Shown in pieces: positions 1 through 6,856 of a stretch of DNA of 9,501 nt. The stretch comes from Rhodospirillaceae bacterium. Its GTDB lineage: Bacteria > Pseudomonadota > Alphaproteobacteria > Rhodospirillales > Magnetovibrionaceae. A model generated the notes under the pieces. The model was not told the origin of the DNA, made no database searches, and saw only the letters and a list, made by a program, of their open reading frames with translations. The stretch is taken from positions 1 to 9,501 of the forward strand of contig JAOUJU010000054.1 of assembly GCA_029883045.1 (NCBI GenBank), written 5' to 3'. Numbering within the stretch: the first letter of the stretch is position 1; each line of letters begins with the position of its first letter. The position numbers and the translations under genes were made by a program.

Positions 1-61
1 AAGTGGGACACTTATATTAAGCAACCCATTGAACAATGCTTCAATTTCGGCTGTCCCACTT
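1..61. repeat. Nested inverted repeat at the left edge
   Basis: A perfect 10-bp inverted repeat has arms AAGTGGGACA (1-10) and TGTCCCACTT (52-61) around a 41-nt interior. The left end is itself palindromic (AAGTG-GGA-CACTT, 1-13). The interior holds a second short inverted repeat, CATTG-AA-CAATG (27-38), and a pair AAGCA/TGCTT (19-23 and 37-41). It could form a cruciform or an RNA hairpin downstream of the minus-strand methyltransferase, but there is no T-run to mark a terminator. The window edge cuts the context, so an insertion-element end or a dispersed repeat is equally possible. No transposase is visible. Confidence 0.45.
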
Positions 62-201
62 GCGCCTAACTACTTGAAACGGCATAAATGCATTGGCCCC
101 GTAGGGGTCGCCATCACCTTCCCATCTATGAATATTGGCTCGTTTTTTCCGTACCTGAAACACCATGCGTTCGCTAGTAGTGTGTCAGCCAAACATCTTC
201 T

Positions 202-1008
202 TTACTTAACCGCAACACCTAGCCACGCATCGGAGGCAAGCCTTGCTGGGAAGGTTTCGAGCGTTTCTTCGATGTGTTTTACTGCGATTTTTGATTTTTC
301 CTGCCAGGTATCTTCGCCCATCTTTTTTCGCATCATCAACACGGGCGCACTGCCCTTGGTCAACTCTTCCCAGAATGTTTTAGCATCTGAAAACTCAACA
401 CCATGGGTAACCTTGTGAACTTCAACGTTCTTAAATCCGGCCTGAGCAAGCTCACTGGCAAGCACATCCGGGTTTTCGAGGGACGCAATGTCGGTTTGCG
501 GTTTGGGAATATCCGGATTGATGGTTCGAAGCGCGCCAAACATAACCTGCATTAGGGGTGATTGATCGGTAGGCGCCCAGCTTGCAACGCAGGCCCGGCC
601 ACCGGGTTTCAACGTGCGATAAATTTCCGCCAACCCTTTTGCGCGGTCAGGAAAGAACATTAGCCCGAACATTGAAAGCGCCGCGTCAAACTCGTTATCC
701 GTATGAGGTAGGTTTTGGCCGTCACCCACCAATGGCGTGACGTTGCTTAAGCCTTCTTGTTTGATGCGTTTTTGCAGTACAGCTATCATGTTTTCCGAAA
801 AATCCAGCGCATCAATGGATGCAACTTTTTCGGAGGCAACCAATGCAAGCGTCCCGGGGCCGCATCCAACATCGAGCACACGGTCGGTTTTTGCAAGCTC
901 CAGCAGTTTCATTGCCGCCCTGTTAAAACCCGCAAAGAATTCAGTGTTGGCATCGGCGTATCCATCCGCCACTAGGTCCCAAGGTCCGACCGCTGCAAGC
1001 ATATTCAT
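202..1008 (-). CDS. Class I SAM-dependent methyltransferase (UbiE/Methyltransf_11-like)
   Basis: The 268-residue protein is predicted to be a cytoplasmic methyltransferase that transfers the methyl group of S-adenosylmethionine to an unknown, probably small, substrate. Visible motifs are the SAM-binding glycine loop VLDVGCGPG (residues 44-52), an acidic residue ending the second strand (ALDF, D69), motif II FDAALSMFGLMFFP (107-120) and LKPGGR (133-138), in the order of the UbiE/COQ5-type Rossmann fold. The frame stays open to a TTG at 1038, but ATG at 1006-1008 is preferred because a strong GGAGGGG lies 8 nt before it. The C-terminal 120 residues are divergent and probably form the substrate lid. 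The gene is divergent from a related methyltransferase at 1259. The fold is secure and the substrate unknown; UbiE itself is unlikely because no quinone-biosynthesis gene is nearby. Confidence 0.88.
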   Translation of the reverse strand: MNMLAAVGPWDLVADGYADANTEFFAGFNRAAMKLLELAKTDRVLDVGCGPGTLALVASEKVASIDALDFSENMIAVLQKRIKQEGLSNVTPLVGDGQNLPHTDNEFDAALSMFGLMFFPDRAKGLAEIYRTLKPGGRACVASWAPTDQSPLMQVMFGALRTINPDIPKPQTDIASLENPDVLASELAQAGFKNVEVHKVTHGVEFSDAKTFWEELTKGSAPVLMMRKKMGEDTWQEKSKIAVKHIEETLETFPARLASDAWLGVAVK

Positions 1009-1016
1009 ATTGGCAT

Positions 1017-1023
1017 CCCCTCC
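1017..1023 (-). promoter_or_regulatory. Strong Shine-Dalgarno that sets the methyltransferase start
   Basis: Read on the minus strand, GGAGGGG lies 8 nt before ATG (1006-1008). The longer reading frame from TTG at 1038 would place this site inside the coding sequence and has no comparable ribosome binding site, so the shorter start is favoured. Confidence 0.65.
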
Positions 1024-1084
1024 GTAATTTGTGGTCAAATCCTATATCTATTATTGCAAATTAACCACCCTTATTGGCTGGTTT

Positions 1085-1114
1085 CCATCTTATATCCCCG
1101 CACGGCTCGCCATT
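1085..1114. repeat. Short dispersed repeat, copy 1
   Basis: This stretch starts CCATCT, contains ATATCC and ends GGCTCGCCATT. The same three blocks in the same order and orientation occur at 2167-2194, also intergenic. The copies differ in the GC-rich middle and by small indels, and the similarity fades outside the block. It may be a degenerate intergenic repeat or a shared regulatory site. Confidence 0.35.
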
Positions 1115-1258
1115 AAATTTATTGCTGTAATTTCGTTCAGGGCGGGCCTTGGCGCTCAAAAAATCAGTAAAATATCCGTGACTTATTTTAGGGGTGTTCA
1201 TTACAATAATTATGCTAAATTATTTATTGGGTTAGATTATTTGAAAACGGGGGGCTGA

Positions 1259-2104
1259 ATGACCAACACCACATCAAACGAACAACTGCGCAACATTTGG
1301 GAAGCGGCAGCGCCCGGATGGGCAAAATGGGAAAGTGTTTTTTCCACACACCTTTCAGGGATTACCGATGAACTGTTAGATATGGCCGGGATCAAGGATG
1401 GCAGTAAAGTGCTTGATGTCGCCAGCGGTGCCGGGAACCAGGCCATCCAGGCGGCAAAGCGCATTGGTTCGGGCGGCAAGGTTGTTGCATCTGATATTTC
1501 CGCCACCATGCTTGATCACGTTCGCCAAAGCGCCGTACGGGAAGGTTTGGGCAACATTGAAACCCTGGAAAGTTCAGCCGATGGCTTTGATGCATCGATG
1601 GCGCCGTTTGATGCGGCCATTTGTCGGTTTGGGTTAATGCTCTTTCCCTCGCCCACAAAAGCGGTAAAATCCATAAGTGGTGTTTTGAAACCGGGGGCGC
1701 GATTTGGCGCAATGGTCTTTACGTCACCCCAGAACAACCCTTCATTATCCCAGCCCATGAAAATCCTGCTGGGTCATGCGAACAAACAACCGCCCGCACC
1801 GGGGCAACCTGGTTTGTTTGCGCTGGGTGGTGATGGCGCACTAGAAAATCTTTTTAAAGAAAATGGCCTAGAAGATGTTCAAACCAAAATAACCAGCGCA
1901 CCGTTGCGTGCCGCCAATGTAGATGATGCGCTTACAATGATGCAGCAGGCCTTTGGCGCTTATCGGGCCGTGATCGCCGACCTTGGTAAAGATGAACAAG
2001 AAAAAGCGTGGTCGGATGTGCGTGACTGCCTCAGCCAGTTTGATGGTGATGGTGGTTATGAAGCTGGGCTTGAAGTGATAATCGCAAGTGGCAGGCGAGC
2101 GTAA
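1259..2104 (+). CDS. Class I SAM-dependent methyltransferase, paralogue of the divergent neighbour
   Basis: The 281-residue protein is predicted to be a soluble SAM-dependent methyltransferase of unknown substrate. Motifs are VLDVASGAGN (residues 51-60, the SAM glycine loop), VVASDIS with acidic D79 for ribose contact, FDAAICRFGLMLFP (117-130) and LKPGARF (143-149). The N-terminal stretch WEAAAPGWAKWE is a known feature of this family and probably covers the active site. The start ATG has a G-rich ribosome binding site (GGGGGGCTGA) directly upstream. FDAA..FGLM.FP, LKPG.R and a following P-L/S-x-Q-x-M pattern are shared with the minus-strand methyltransferase, so the two are probably distant paralogues. 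No cofactor or pathway gene sits beside it to suggest a substrate. Confidence 0.9.
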   Translation: MTNTTSNEQLRNIWEAAAPGWAKWESVFSTHLSGITDELLDMAGIKDGSKVLDVASGAGNQAIQAAKRIGSGGKVVASDISATMLDHVRQSAVREGLGNIETLESSADGFDASMAPFDAAICRFGLMLFPSPTKAVKSISGVLKPGARFGAMVFTSPQNNPSLSQPMKILLGHANKQPPAPGQPGLFALGGDGALENLFKENGLEDVQTKITSAPLRAANVDDALTMMQQAFGAYRAVIADLGKDEQEKAWSDVRDCLSQFDGDGGYEAGLEVIIASGRRA

Positions 2105-2159
2105 AATATCCGTCTGATGGCTTTCAATCTAGCTTTCTGTTGATTTGCCATAAGCTGTC

Positions 2160-2189
2160 CGAGCGCCCATCTATATCCGGGCGGGCTCG
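2160..2189. repeat. GC-rich hairpin in the 2105-2362 gap
   Basis: CGAGCGCCC (2160-2168) can pair with GGGC-gg-GCTCG (2179-2189), giving nine base pairs with a two-base bulge and a 10-nt loop. It lies 56 nt after the stop of the plus-strand methyltransferase and could stop or protect its transcript, but only scattered Ts follow, so an intrinsic terminator is not a firm call. The rest of the 258-bp gap shows no recognisable gene or clear promoter. Confidence 0.4.
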
Positions 2190-2194
2190 CCATT
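2167..2194. repeat. Short dispersed repeat, copy 2
   Basis: The blocks CCATCT, ATATCC and GGCTCGCCATT match copy 1 at 1085-1114 in the same orientation. This copy overlaps the hairpin at 2160-2189, whereas copy 1 lacks the pairing left arm. A minus-strand open frame across it reads MASPPGYRWAL, but I do not recognise that as a protein. Confidence 0.35.
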
Positions 2195-2362
2195 CTTGCA
2201 TCGTTTGCATCATATTTGTTGACGATTTGCCCCGTAATATCATGGGTAAGGTGCAAAAAGCAGAGCTTCGCAAGACATATGGCGGGCATTAATTTTATCC
2301 GATATGAGCGGTAGCTTAAAAAGATCATTATCGACGGCGGACTGTCTTCGTTATAAGTATGC

Positions 2363-3481
2363 ATGATGAAATCAGAAAATGATCTTGAGATTCTTCTTGT
2401 GACAGCACCCGGGCTGGAACAGCTTCTACGCGCAGAAGCCGTAGAGAAGGGGTTTCGCAAGCCCAAAGTCATAGTGGGCGGTGTTTTAATTAAGGGCGAT
2501 TGGGCCACAGCTTGGCGGGCAAACCTTGATATGCGTGGGGCCAGCAAGGTTTTAGTTCGTTTGGGTCAGTTTAAGGCCAACAATCTTGCCCAATTGGAAT
2601 ATCATTTACGCAGTTTCCCTTGGGAAGAAACATTACGCCATGATGTGCCGGTGCGGGTTGATGCATCGTGCAAAGGTTCGCACATTTATCATTCCGGTGC
2701 CGTGATCGAACGCATCGAAAACGCAATCAAAAATAACCTAGGTCTAAAGGTCTCGCGTGAGGCTGAGGTAAGCATCAAGGCGCGCATCGATAATAACTTA
2801 TGCACCATCAGCATTGATGCTTCTGGGGAAATGCTGCACAGGCGTGGTCATAAAGAAGCCGTCAGTAAGGCCCCAATGCGCGAAAACTTGGCGGCACTAA
2901 TGCTGCGTCAATGTGGTTATAGTGGAAAAGAGCCTGTGGTTGATCCTATGTGTGGGTCTGGAACGTTTGTTATCGAAGCCGCTGAAATTGCAGCGGCCCT
3001 ATACCCAGGTCGGTCACGCCATTTTGCATTCGAACATCTAAAAACCTTTGATGATGTGCAGTGGCAAGCATTGCGAAATCGGGAAAACAATAAAATTACC
3101 ACAGTAAAATTTTATGGTAGTGATCGCGACCCCGGTGCGATCCGGATGAGCATCGCCAACGCAGAACGGGCCGGGGTTAGCAAACAAACCGAATTTAGAC
3201 AACTGGGCGTAGGCGAGATTGTGCCACCCGACGGCCCACCCGGTCTGGTAATTGTAAACCCGCCCTATGGAGAGCGGATTGGAAACACGAAAGAGTTAGA
3301 TGCGTTGTATCGTTCCCTTGGGAACAGGTTAAAGGAAAAATTCTCTGGCTGGCGGGTCGGATTAGTGACCAGCATGGAACCGCTGGCAAAAAAAACAGGC
3401 TTAGCGTTCGCGCATGAAAGCGAGCCCATTCATCATGGCGGGCTTCGGGTTAAGGTCTATTCGACGGATCCTTTGCACTAA
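2363..3481 (+). CDS. THUMP-domain RlmL-like 23S rRNA guanine-N2 methyltransferase
   Basis: The 372-residue protein belongs to the COG0116 group, which in E. coli makes m2G2445 in 23S rRNA. Residues 1-160 match the N-terminal ferredoxin-like plus THUMP RNA-binding part, ending in the conserved LHRRGHK (158-164) and APMRENLAA (170-178). The Rossmann methyltransferase domain follows, with DPMCGSGTFVIEAA (194-207) as the SAM loop, GSDRDPGAI (252-260) and the catalytic NPPYGERIG (299-307), the N-P-P-Y signature of amino-group methylation. E. coli RlmL is about 700 residues because it is fused to RlmK; this protein is the shorter single-enzyme form. Two ATGs are adjacent (2363 and 2366) and no strong ribosome binding site precedes them, so the exact start is uncertain. 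It ends 26 bp from the convergent permease gene, with no visible terminator. The exact target base is inferred from the family. Confidence 0.88.
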   Translation: MMKSENDLEILLVTAPGLEQLLRAEAVEKGFRKPKVIVGGVLIKGDWATAWRANLDMRGASKVLVRLGQFKANNLAQLEYHLRSFPWEETLRHDVPVRVDASCKGSHIYHSGAVIERIENAIKNNLGLKVSREAEVSIKARIDNNLCTISIDASGEMLHRRGHKEAVSKAPMRENLAALMLRQCGYSGKEPVVDPMCGSGTFVIEAAEIAAALYPGRSRHFAFEHLKTFDDVQWQALRNRENNKITTVKFYGSDRDPGAIRMSIANAERAGVSKQTEFRQLGVGEIVPPDGPPGLVIVNPPYGERIGNTKELDALYRSLGNRLKEKFSGWRVGLVTSMEPLAKKTGLAFAHESEPIHHGGLRVKVYSTDPLH

Positions 3482-3507
3482 GATTCGCCAAATATATAAC
3501 CGATCAT

Positions 3508-6048
3508 TCACAGGGCGCGGTTGCGCAAAACCTTTGCTGGCGTAACCGTATATGCACTTAACGTTGCTATCATACCAACTGCCAACGTCACAATGGTTGC
3601 AATAACGCCCAGCAAAATACCGTCACCCAATGACATGCCGATATCTGAACCCCCAACACCAAGCCCCGCCGCCCGTGATACAGCGTAAGCAATACTTAGG
3701 CCCAGCGGTACAGCCACCAGCGAAACCAAAACACCAAGACCCAGAAACTCTATCGTCAACTGGCTTAACAATTGGTGGCGGCGTGCGCCCAGCACCTTGA
3801 ACAATATAGCCTCATCGGTGCGTTCGCGTAGCCCCTGAAGCACGCTGCCTACCAACACAATCAAGGCCGCCAGCCCACACAATAATACTGCTGCTTGTAG
3901 CCCTGCGACCACAGCGTCCAAAGCCTTGGCCAATGAACGCAAAACATCGGCTACACGAATAAGCGCAACATCGGGAAAATCTTTTTTTATCAATGCCTCC
4001 AATGCAAAACCCTCATTGGGAATAGCTTTTAATGATGCTGCAAAAGTATGGGCAATATCTTTGAATGTGACTGGCGTGGCGATTATGGGAAAATCCAAAT
4101 CCAACCCCGTCCAATCAACAGTGTGGAAATTTAAAATCGGACCCTTGCGCAACTGCCCGCTGATGTTAAGGGTTATGGTATCGCCTTTAATAAGCCCCAG
4201 TTTTTTTGCCACGCCTGCGTCCACTGAAAAACCGGGCTGTGCTGCTTGGGTATTGTTAAACGGTTCGGCTGCGAACGATACCCCGCGATCGCCACGAATT
4301 ACCCAATTAATGGAACCCGGAATTTTAAGGTCGCGCACCGCAACACCGCCGATGGCCTGCACGCGCGCGTGCATAAATGGCATGATGCGTTGGCGCTCTA
4401 AAATGTTAGATGCTGCTAGTCGGTCTGCTAATTGTATTGCCGTTTCTGGTTTTAGCGAAAATGCCACCATATCCGGTGCGCTTAGCGGCAAGGAATGTTG
4501 CACGTGGCGGCTGGCGGCAGTGCCGATGGCGTCTAATGCCACCAATAGTGTAAGCGTTAACCCCAATGCCATTACCACCGGGCCAGTTGGCGACCCTGTC
4601 CGGTGAAGGTTTCCTAGGGCAAGACGAACGTTAGCGTGCTTACCTTGGGATAAAATTTTAGCCATACGCACCAAACTAATGCCCATGGCATAATAAAACG
4701 CAGTAAGCACCAAAGCGCCAAACAAAAACCCAACTGTCAGTATGGGCATGGGCGAAACCCAAAATACCATCGCCACCAACGCTAATGCAATAACACCCGC
4801 ACCCAACCAAACATTTATTCCGTGGTTGCCGGGCGTGTGTGTGATGCGTTCACGCAATAGCACGCGGGCATTCATCTGGTGTACGCCCATCAATGGCCAC
4901 CACGCAAATAGTGCAGTTACCAAAATGCCAAACATGCCCGCCACTACCAGTGGCTTGATTGCTGGCGTGGCCACCAGTGTAAAGGGCAGGTGATCCGTCA
5001 AGGTCGATACAACCCCGATGCTACCCAGTGCGCCCAGCATGGTGCCCAAAAATGCGCCTACCAATGCGCCCGTCATTACTTCAAACCCGATGGCCAAAAT
5101 AACAACGCCCGGCGGTGCGCCAATGGATTTCAAAATGGCGATGGATTCTATCTTTTTTGCCACGTGCGCGCGCACAGCACCGGAAATGCCAGCACCGCCA
5201 ACTAACATCACCCCAAGACCAATGAACAATAACAGCACGTGCGCCATAGCCAACGTACGCTCCATCCCGGGAACGCCATCGTGCGCATTGACCATGCGCC
5301 AACCGGAACCGGGAAAGGTATTTTCTATGCGTGACATTGCCCCCCTTGCATCGACAAGACCGTTTGCTTGCGGTGGCAGTTTCACCCGAGTGTAAAAATA
5401 AACTTCAGCCCCTTCGTTTATCGCGCCAGTCGCACCAAGGCTTTCGCTCAACACCATGATGCGTGGCCCTAGGGTAAATGCGCGAAAGGCGCGGTCGGGT
5501 TCAGTAATAAGTGTTGCGCGTAATTGATAATGGGTTTTACCAATTTGTATGCTGTCGCCTAGTTTTAAACCCATGGCACTAAACAGTGTGGGGTCCGCCA
5601 CCGCGCCGTAAACGCTGCCCTGTTGGGAAAGCGTTTGGTAAAGGTTAAGTTTGGGCAGAGTTTCCACGGTGCCATAAAGCGGGTAGGCATGATCGATGCC
5701 TTTAAGTTCCACTAGCAAAGGTTTCTCGCCTACAAGACCATTTTTTACAGCGCGAACCATGGGGCGCAGTTCAGCGCTGATGCTAACATCACCTTCACGG
5801 CGTATGGCGGCAAGCTCTTCTTCGCTGGGCGGGCGATGAAAAAGGCGTAGGCTTAAATCGCCACCGACAGATTCCAATCCCCCATGTCTGGCGCCGTCCA
5901 TAAGGCTTTGCGTTGTTGCCCCCACAGCCGCCACAGCTGCGGTGCCAATAATAACGCCAGCTATCAATAGCCACAAACCACCTGCACCGCCGCGCATATC
6001 CCTAGCTGCAATCTTGGCCGCTAATTTTATATTGTTAACAAACGACAT
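3508..6048 (-). CDS. FtsX-like ABC transporter permease (YbbP family)
   Basis: The 846-residue inner-membrane protein has a full-length YbbP/MacB-type permease layout. I see a first helix at 25-47, a long periplasmic domain (about 50-265), an FtsX block with three helices (268-290, 318-347, 365-387), a middle group (413-431, 434-458, 488-508), a second periplasmic domain (510-710) and a second FtsX block (715-738, 765-790, 810-832). Both blocks carry the cytoplasmic coupling motif that contacts the ATPase (ESIAILKSIGA at 301-311 and DEAILFKVLGA at 745-755). Such permeases normally work with a YbbA/LolD-like ATPase and are linked to lipid, lipoprotein or toxin export, or to mechanotransmission. 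No ATPase gene lies upstream: the gene starts after a 155-bp divergent intergenic region, with GGGGA before its ATG. The family is secure; the transported substrate is unknown. Confidence 0.92.
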   Translation of the reverse strand: MSFVNNIKLAAKIAARDMRGGAGGLWLLIAGVIIGTAAVAAVGATTQSLMDGARHGGLESVGGDLSLRLFHRPPSEEELAAIRREGDVSISAELRPMVRAVKNGLVGEKPLLVELKGIDHAYPLYGTVETLPKLNLYQTLSQQGSVYGAVADPTLFSAMGLKLGDSIQIGKTHYQLRATLITEPDRAFRAFTLGPRIMVLSESLGATGAINEGAEVYFYTRVKLPPQANGLVDARGAMSRIENTFPGSGWRMVNAHDGVPGMERTLAMAHVLLLFIGLGVMLVGGAGISGAVRAHVAKKIESIAILKSIGAPPGVVILAIGFEVMTGALVGAFLGTMLGALGSIGVVSTLTDHLPFTLVATPAIKPLVVAGMFGILVTALFAWWPLMGVHQMNARVLLRERITHTPGNHGINVWLGAGVIALALVAMVFWVSPMPILTVGFLFGALVLTAFYYAMGISLVRMAKILSQGKHANVRLALGNLHRTGSPTGPVVMALGLTLTLLVALDAIGTAASRHVQHSLPLSAPDMVAFSLKPETAIQLADRLAASNILERQRIMPFMHARVQAIGGVAVRDLKIPGSINWVIRGDRGVSFAAEPFNNTQAAQPGFSVDAGVAKKLGLIKGDTITLNISGQLRKGPILNFHTVDWTGLDLDFPIIATPVTFKDIAHTFAASLKAIPNEGFALEALIKKDFPDVALIRVADVLRSLAKALDAVVAGLQAAVLLCGLAALIVLVGSVLQGLRERTDEAILFKVLGARRHQLLSQLTIEFLGLGVLVSLVAVPLGLSIAYAVSRAAGLGVGGSDIGMSLGDGILLGVIATIVTLAVGMIATLSAYTVTPAKVLRNRAL

Positions 6049-6088
6049 TCATTCCCCGGTGTTTTACTGAAACTGGCATCGCTATAAA

Positions 6089-6104
6089 ATGGCGTACGCG
6101 CCAT
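6089..6104. promoter_or_regulatory. Inverted repeat ATGGCG-TACG-CGCCAT in the divergent promoter region
   Basis: Six-base arms (6089-6094 and 6099-6104) flank TACG, and the centre GCGTACGC is a perfect 8-bp palindrome. The site is 41 bp upstream of the permease start and 100 bp upstream of the PAS_5 gene, next to TATAAAAT (6083-6090). It could be an operator or an RNA hairpin in the 5' leader of either gene. Confidence 0.35.
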
Positions 6105-6158
6105 ACGCTGTCTAGGATCATGATAGCTTGAAATTACCTTGTGTTGATATCTAAATAA

Positions 6159-6175
6159 CCATATTTTAAATATGG
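6159..6175. promoter_or_regulatory. 17-bp palindrome, candidate operator of the PAS_5 gene
   Basis: CCATATTT and AAATATGG are perfect 8-bp inverted arms around a single T. The site ends 28 bp before the ATG at 6204, where a dimeric regulator would overlap a promoter or the transcription start. A weak promoter match (TTGATA at 6144-6149, TTAAAT at 6166-6171, 16-bp spacer) places the palindrome over the -10 region, as for a repressor site. The regulator is unknown. Confidence 0.45.
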
Positions 6176-6203
6176 GAAATATTTTGCGTAGTAGGGATGG
6201 GTT

Positions 6204-6695
6204 ATGGCGTTATATGCAACCACCGACGATAACTGGAAATATTATCGTTATGATTTGAATGAATCTGCATCCGATTTCCCACATTTTGAATCTTTGTGGC
6301 AACGCTGGCAAAACAAACGTATCGATGGCAAATTGCCCGCATGGCGAGATTTTGATTTAGAGGATTTCCGTGGCTGGTATGGATTTATCATAGTTTACGA
6401 CGTTTTGCATAATCCGTTCGATCTTAAATATCGTTTGTTTGGCACTGAGATGGTTGCCTTATTCCAAACTGAATATACGGGAAAAACCATTCGCGAAAAC
6501 AACTTTGACATTGAAGACACCCAAGACCTTGATCATTTTGAGGGGTTGCTTAACCAACGCAAGATTGGTGCCAGTTCAGGCCCAATATATTGGGATAATA
6601 GAGACTGGCGTAATTTAACATTTCTTGATCTACCCCTATCTGATGATGGGGATGTAATTACCCACTTTTTAACGACAGTGCATGAAATTAAGTGA
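6204..6695 (+). CDS. Small stand-alone PAS_5-like domain protein
   Basis: The 163-residue soluble protein resembles the PAS_5 (PF07310) group common in alphaproteobacteria. Typical features are an N-terminal LWQRWQNKRIDGKLPAWRDFD region (about 30-50), the strand pair IIVYDVLHNPFDLKYRLFGTEMV (57-79) and the following FQTEYTGKTI (81-90). No output domain, transmembrane helix or catalytic motif is present, so it probably acts by binding a ligand or a partner protein. GGGATGGG lies just before the ATG and fits a ribosome binding site. The gene is divergent from the permease and 161 bp upstream of the hybrid sensor kinase on the same strand. A link with the kinase is plausible but not shown. Members of the group are mostly of unknown function. 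Confidence 0.72.
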   Translation: MALYATTDDNWKYYRYDLNESASDFPHFESLWQRWQNKRIDGKLPAWRDFDLEDFRGWYGFIIVYDVLHNPFDLKYRLFGTEMVALFQTEYTGKTIRENNFDIEDTQDLDHFEGLLNQRKIGASSGPIYWDNRDWRNLTFLDLPLSDDGDVITHFLTTVHEIK

Positions 6696-6767
6696 TGATT
6701 ATATGTATAATTGTTGCGTAATTTGCGTGAAAAAATAATTACAGGCACCCACCCTTAGAAATTACGA

Positions 6768-6794
6768 AAAAACAATTAAATTATGGTTGTTTTT
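6768..6794 (+). terminator. Weak AT-rich hairpin with U-run after the PAS_5 gene
   Basis: AAAAACAA (6768-6775) and TTGTTTTT (6787-6794) are perfect inverted arms. Two G-U pairs and one A-U pair can extend the stem inward, leaving a five-base loop. An A-run precedes it and the right arm ends in five Ts, so it could end transcription in either direction. The stem is AT-rich and would be weak. It begins 73 nt after the PAS_5 stop. Confidence 0.35.
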
Positions 6795-6846
6795 GCTTTG
6801 CCGCGACCCAATCTGTAAAAAAAGGAGCGCAATTTTGGCAAAGCAA
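6793..6846 (+). promoter_or_regulatory. Leader hairpin enclosing a strong Shine-Dalgarno upstream of the kinase
   Basis: TTGCTTTGCC (6793-6802) and GGCAAAGCAA (6837-6846) form a perfect 10-bp inverted repeat with a 34-nt loop. The loop holds AAGGAG (6822-6827), the best ribosome binding site in this leader, yet it lies 29 nt before the kinase ATG. It is well placed for a TTG at 6835 that would read an 11-codon frame ending in TAA at 6868-6870, overlapping the kinase start. The left arm shares two bases with the preceding hairpin. This suggests a regulated leader, but no known riboswitch class was recognised. Confidence 0.35.
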
Positions 6847-6856
6847 GAGACCGCGC

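Larger units (their letters stand above)
1009..1258. promoter_or_regulatory. Divergent intergenic region between two methyltransferases
   Basis: These 250 bp separate two divergent start codons and must hold both promoters. The half next to the plus-strand gene is AT-rich (about 1196-1245) and is followed by a G-run (GGGGGG) just before ATG 1259, which serves as the ribosome binding site. I could not find a -35/-10 pair with good spacing on either strand, so no exact promoter is called. The middle holds one copy of a short repeat (1085-1114). A 75-codon open frame across the region (1031-1258) has no recognisable protein features. Confidence 0.4.

Noticed and set aside
63..69. GCCTAAC as an integron attC core box
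   Set aside because: No complementary GTTRRRY box was found at a suitable distance downstream and no integrase is present, so an attC site is not called.
41..166. A 41-codon minus-strand frame (ATG at 166, TGA at 41) downstream of the methyltransferase
   Set aside because: No ribosome binding site, no recognised family, and its end overlaps the inverted repeat. Composition rich in W, G and D is suggestive but not enough to call a gene or a remnant.
29..418. A 129-codon plus-strand frame at the left end
   Set aside because: More than half of it is antisense to the C-terminus of a clear methyltransferase and it shows no domain motif.
2056..2547. A 163-codon minus-strand frame over the gap before the RNA methyltransferase
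   Set aside because: It overlaps both flanking real genes antisense, and its protein shows no recognisable motif; its middle comes from the repeat and hairpin.
3482..3507. Terminator between the convergent RNA methyltransferase and permease genes
   Set aside because: Only 26 bp, AT-rich, with no stem of useful length.
3926..4606. A 226-codon plus-strand frame inside the permease
   Set aside because: Antisense to conserved permease sequence, with no motif and no ribosome binding site seen.
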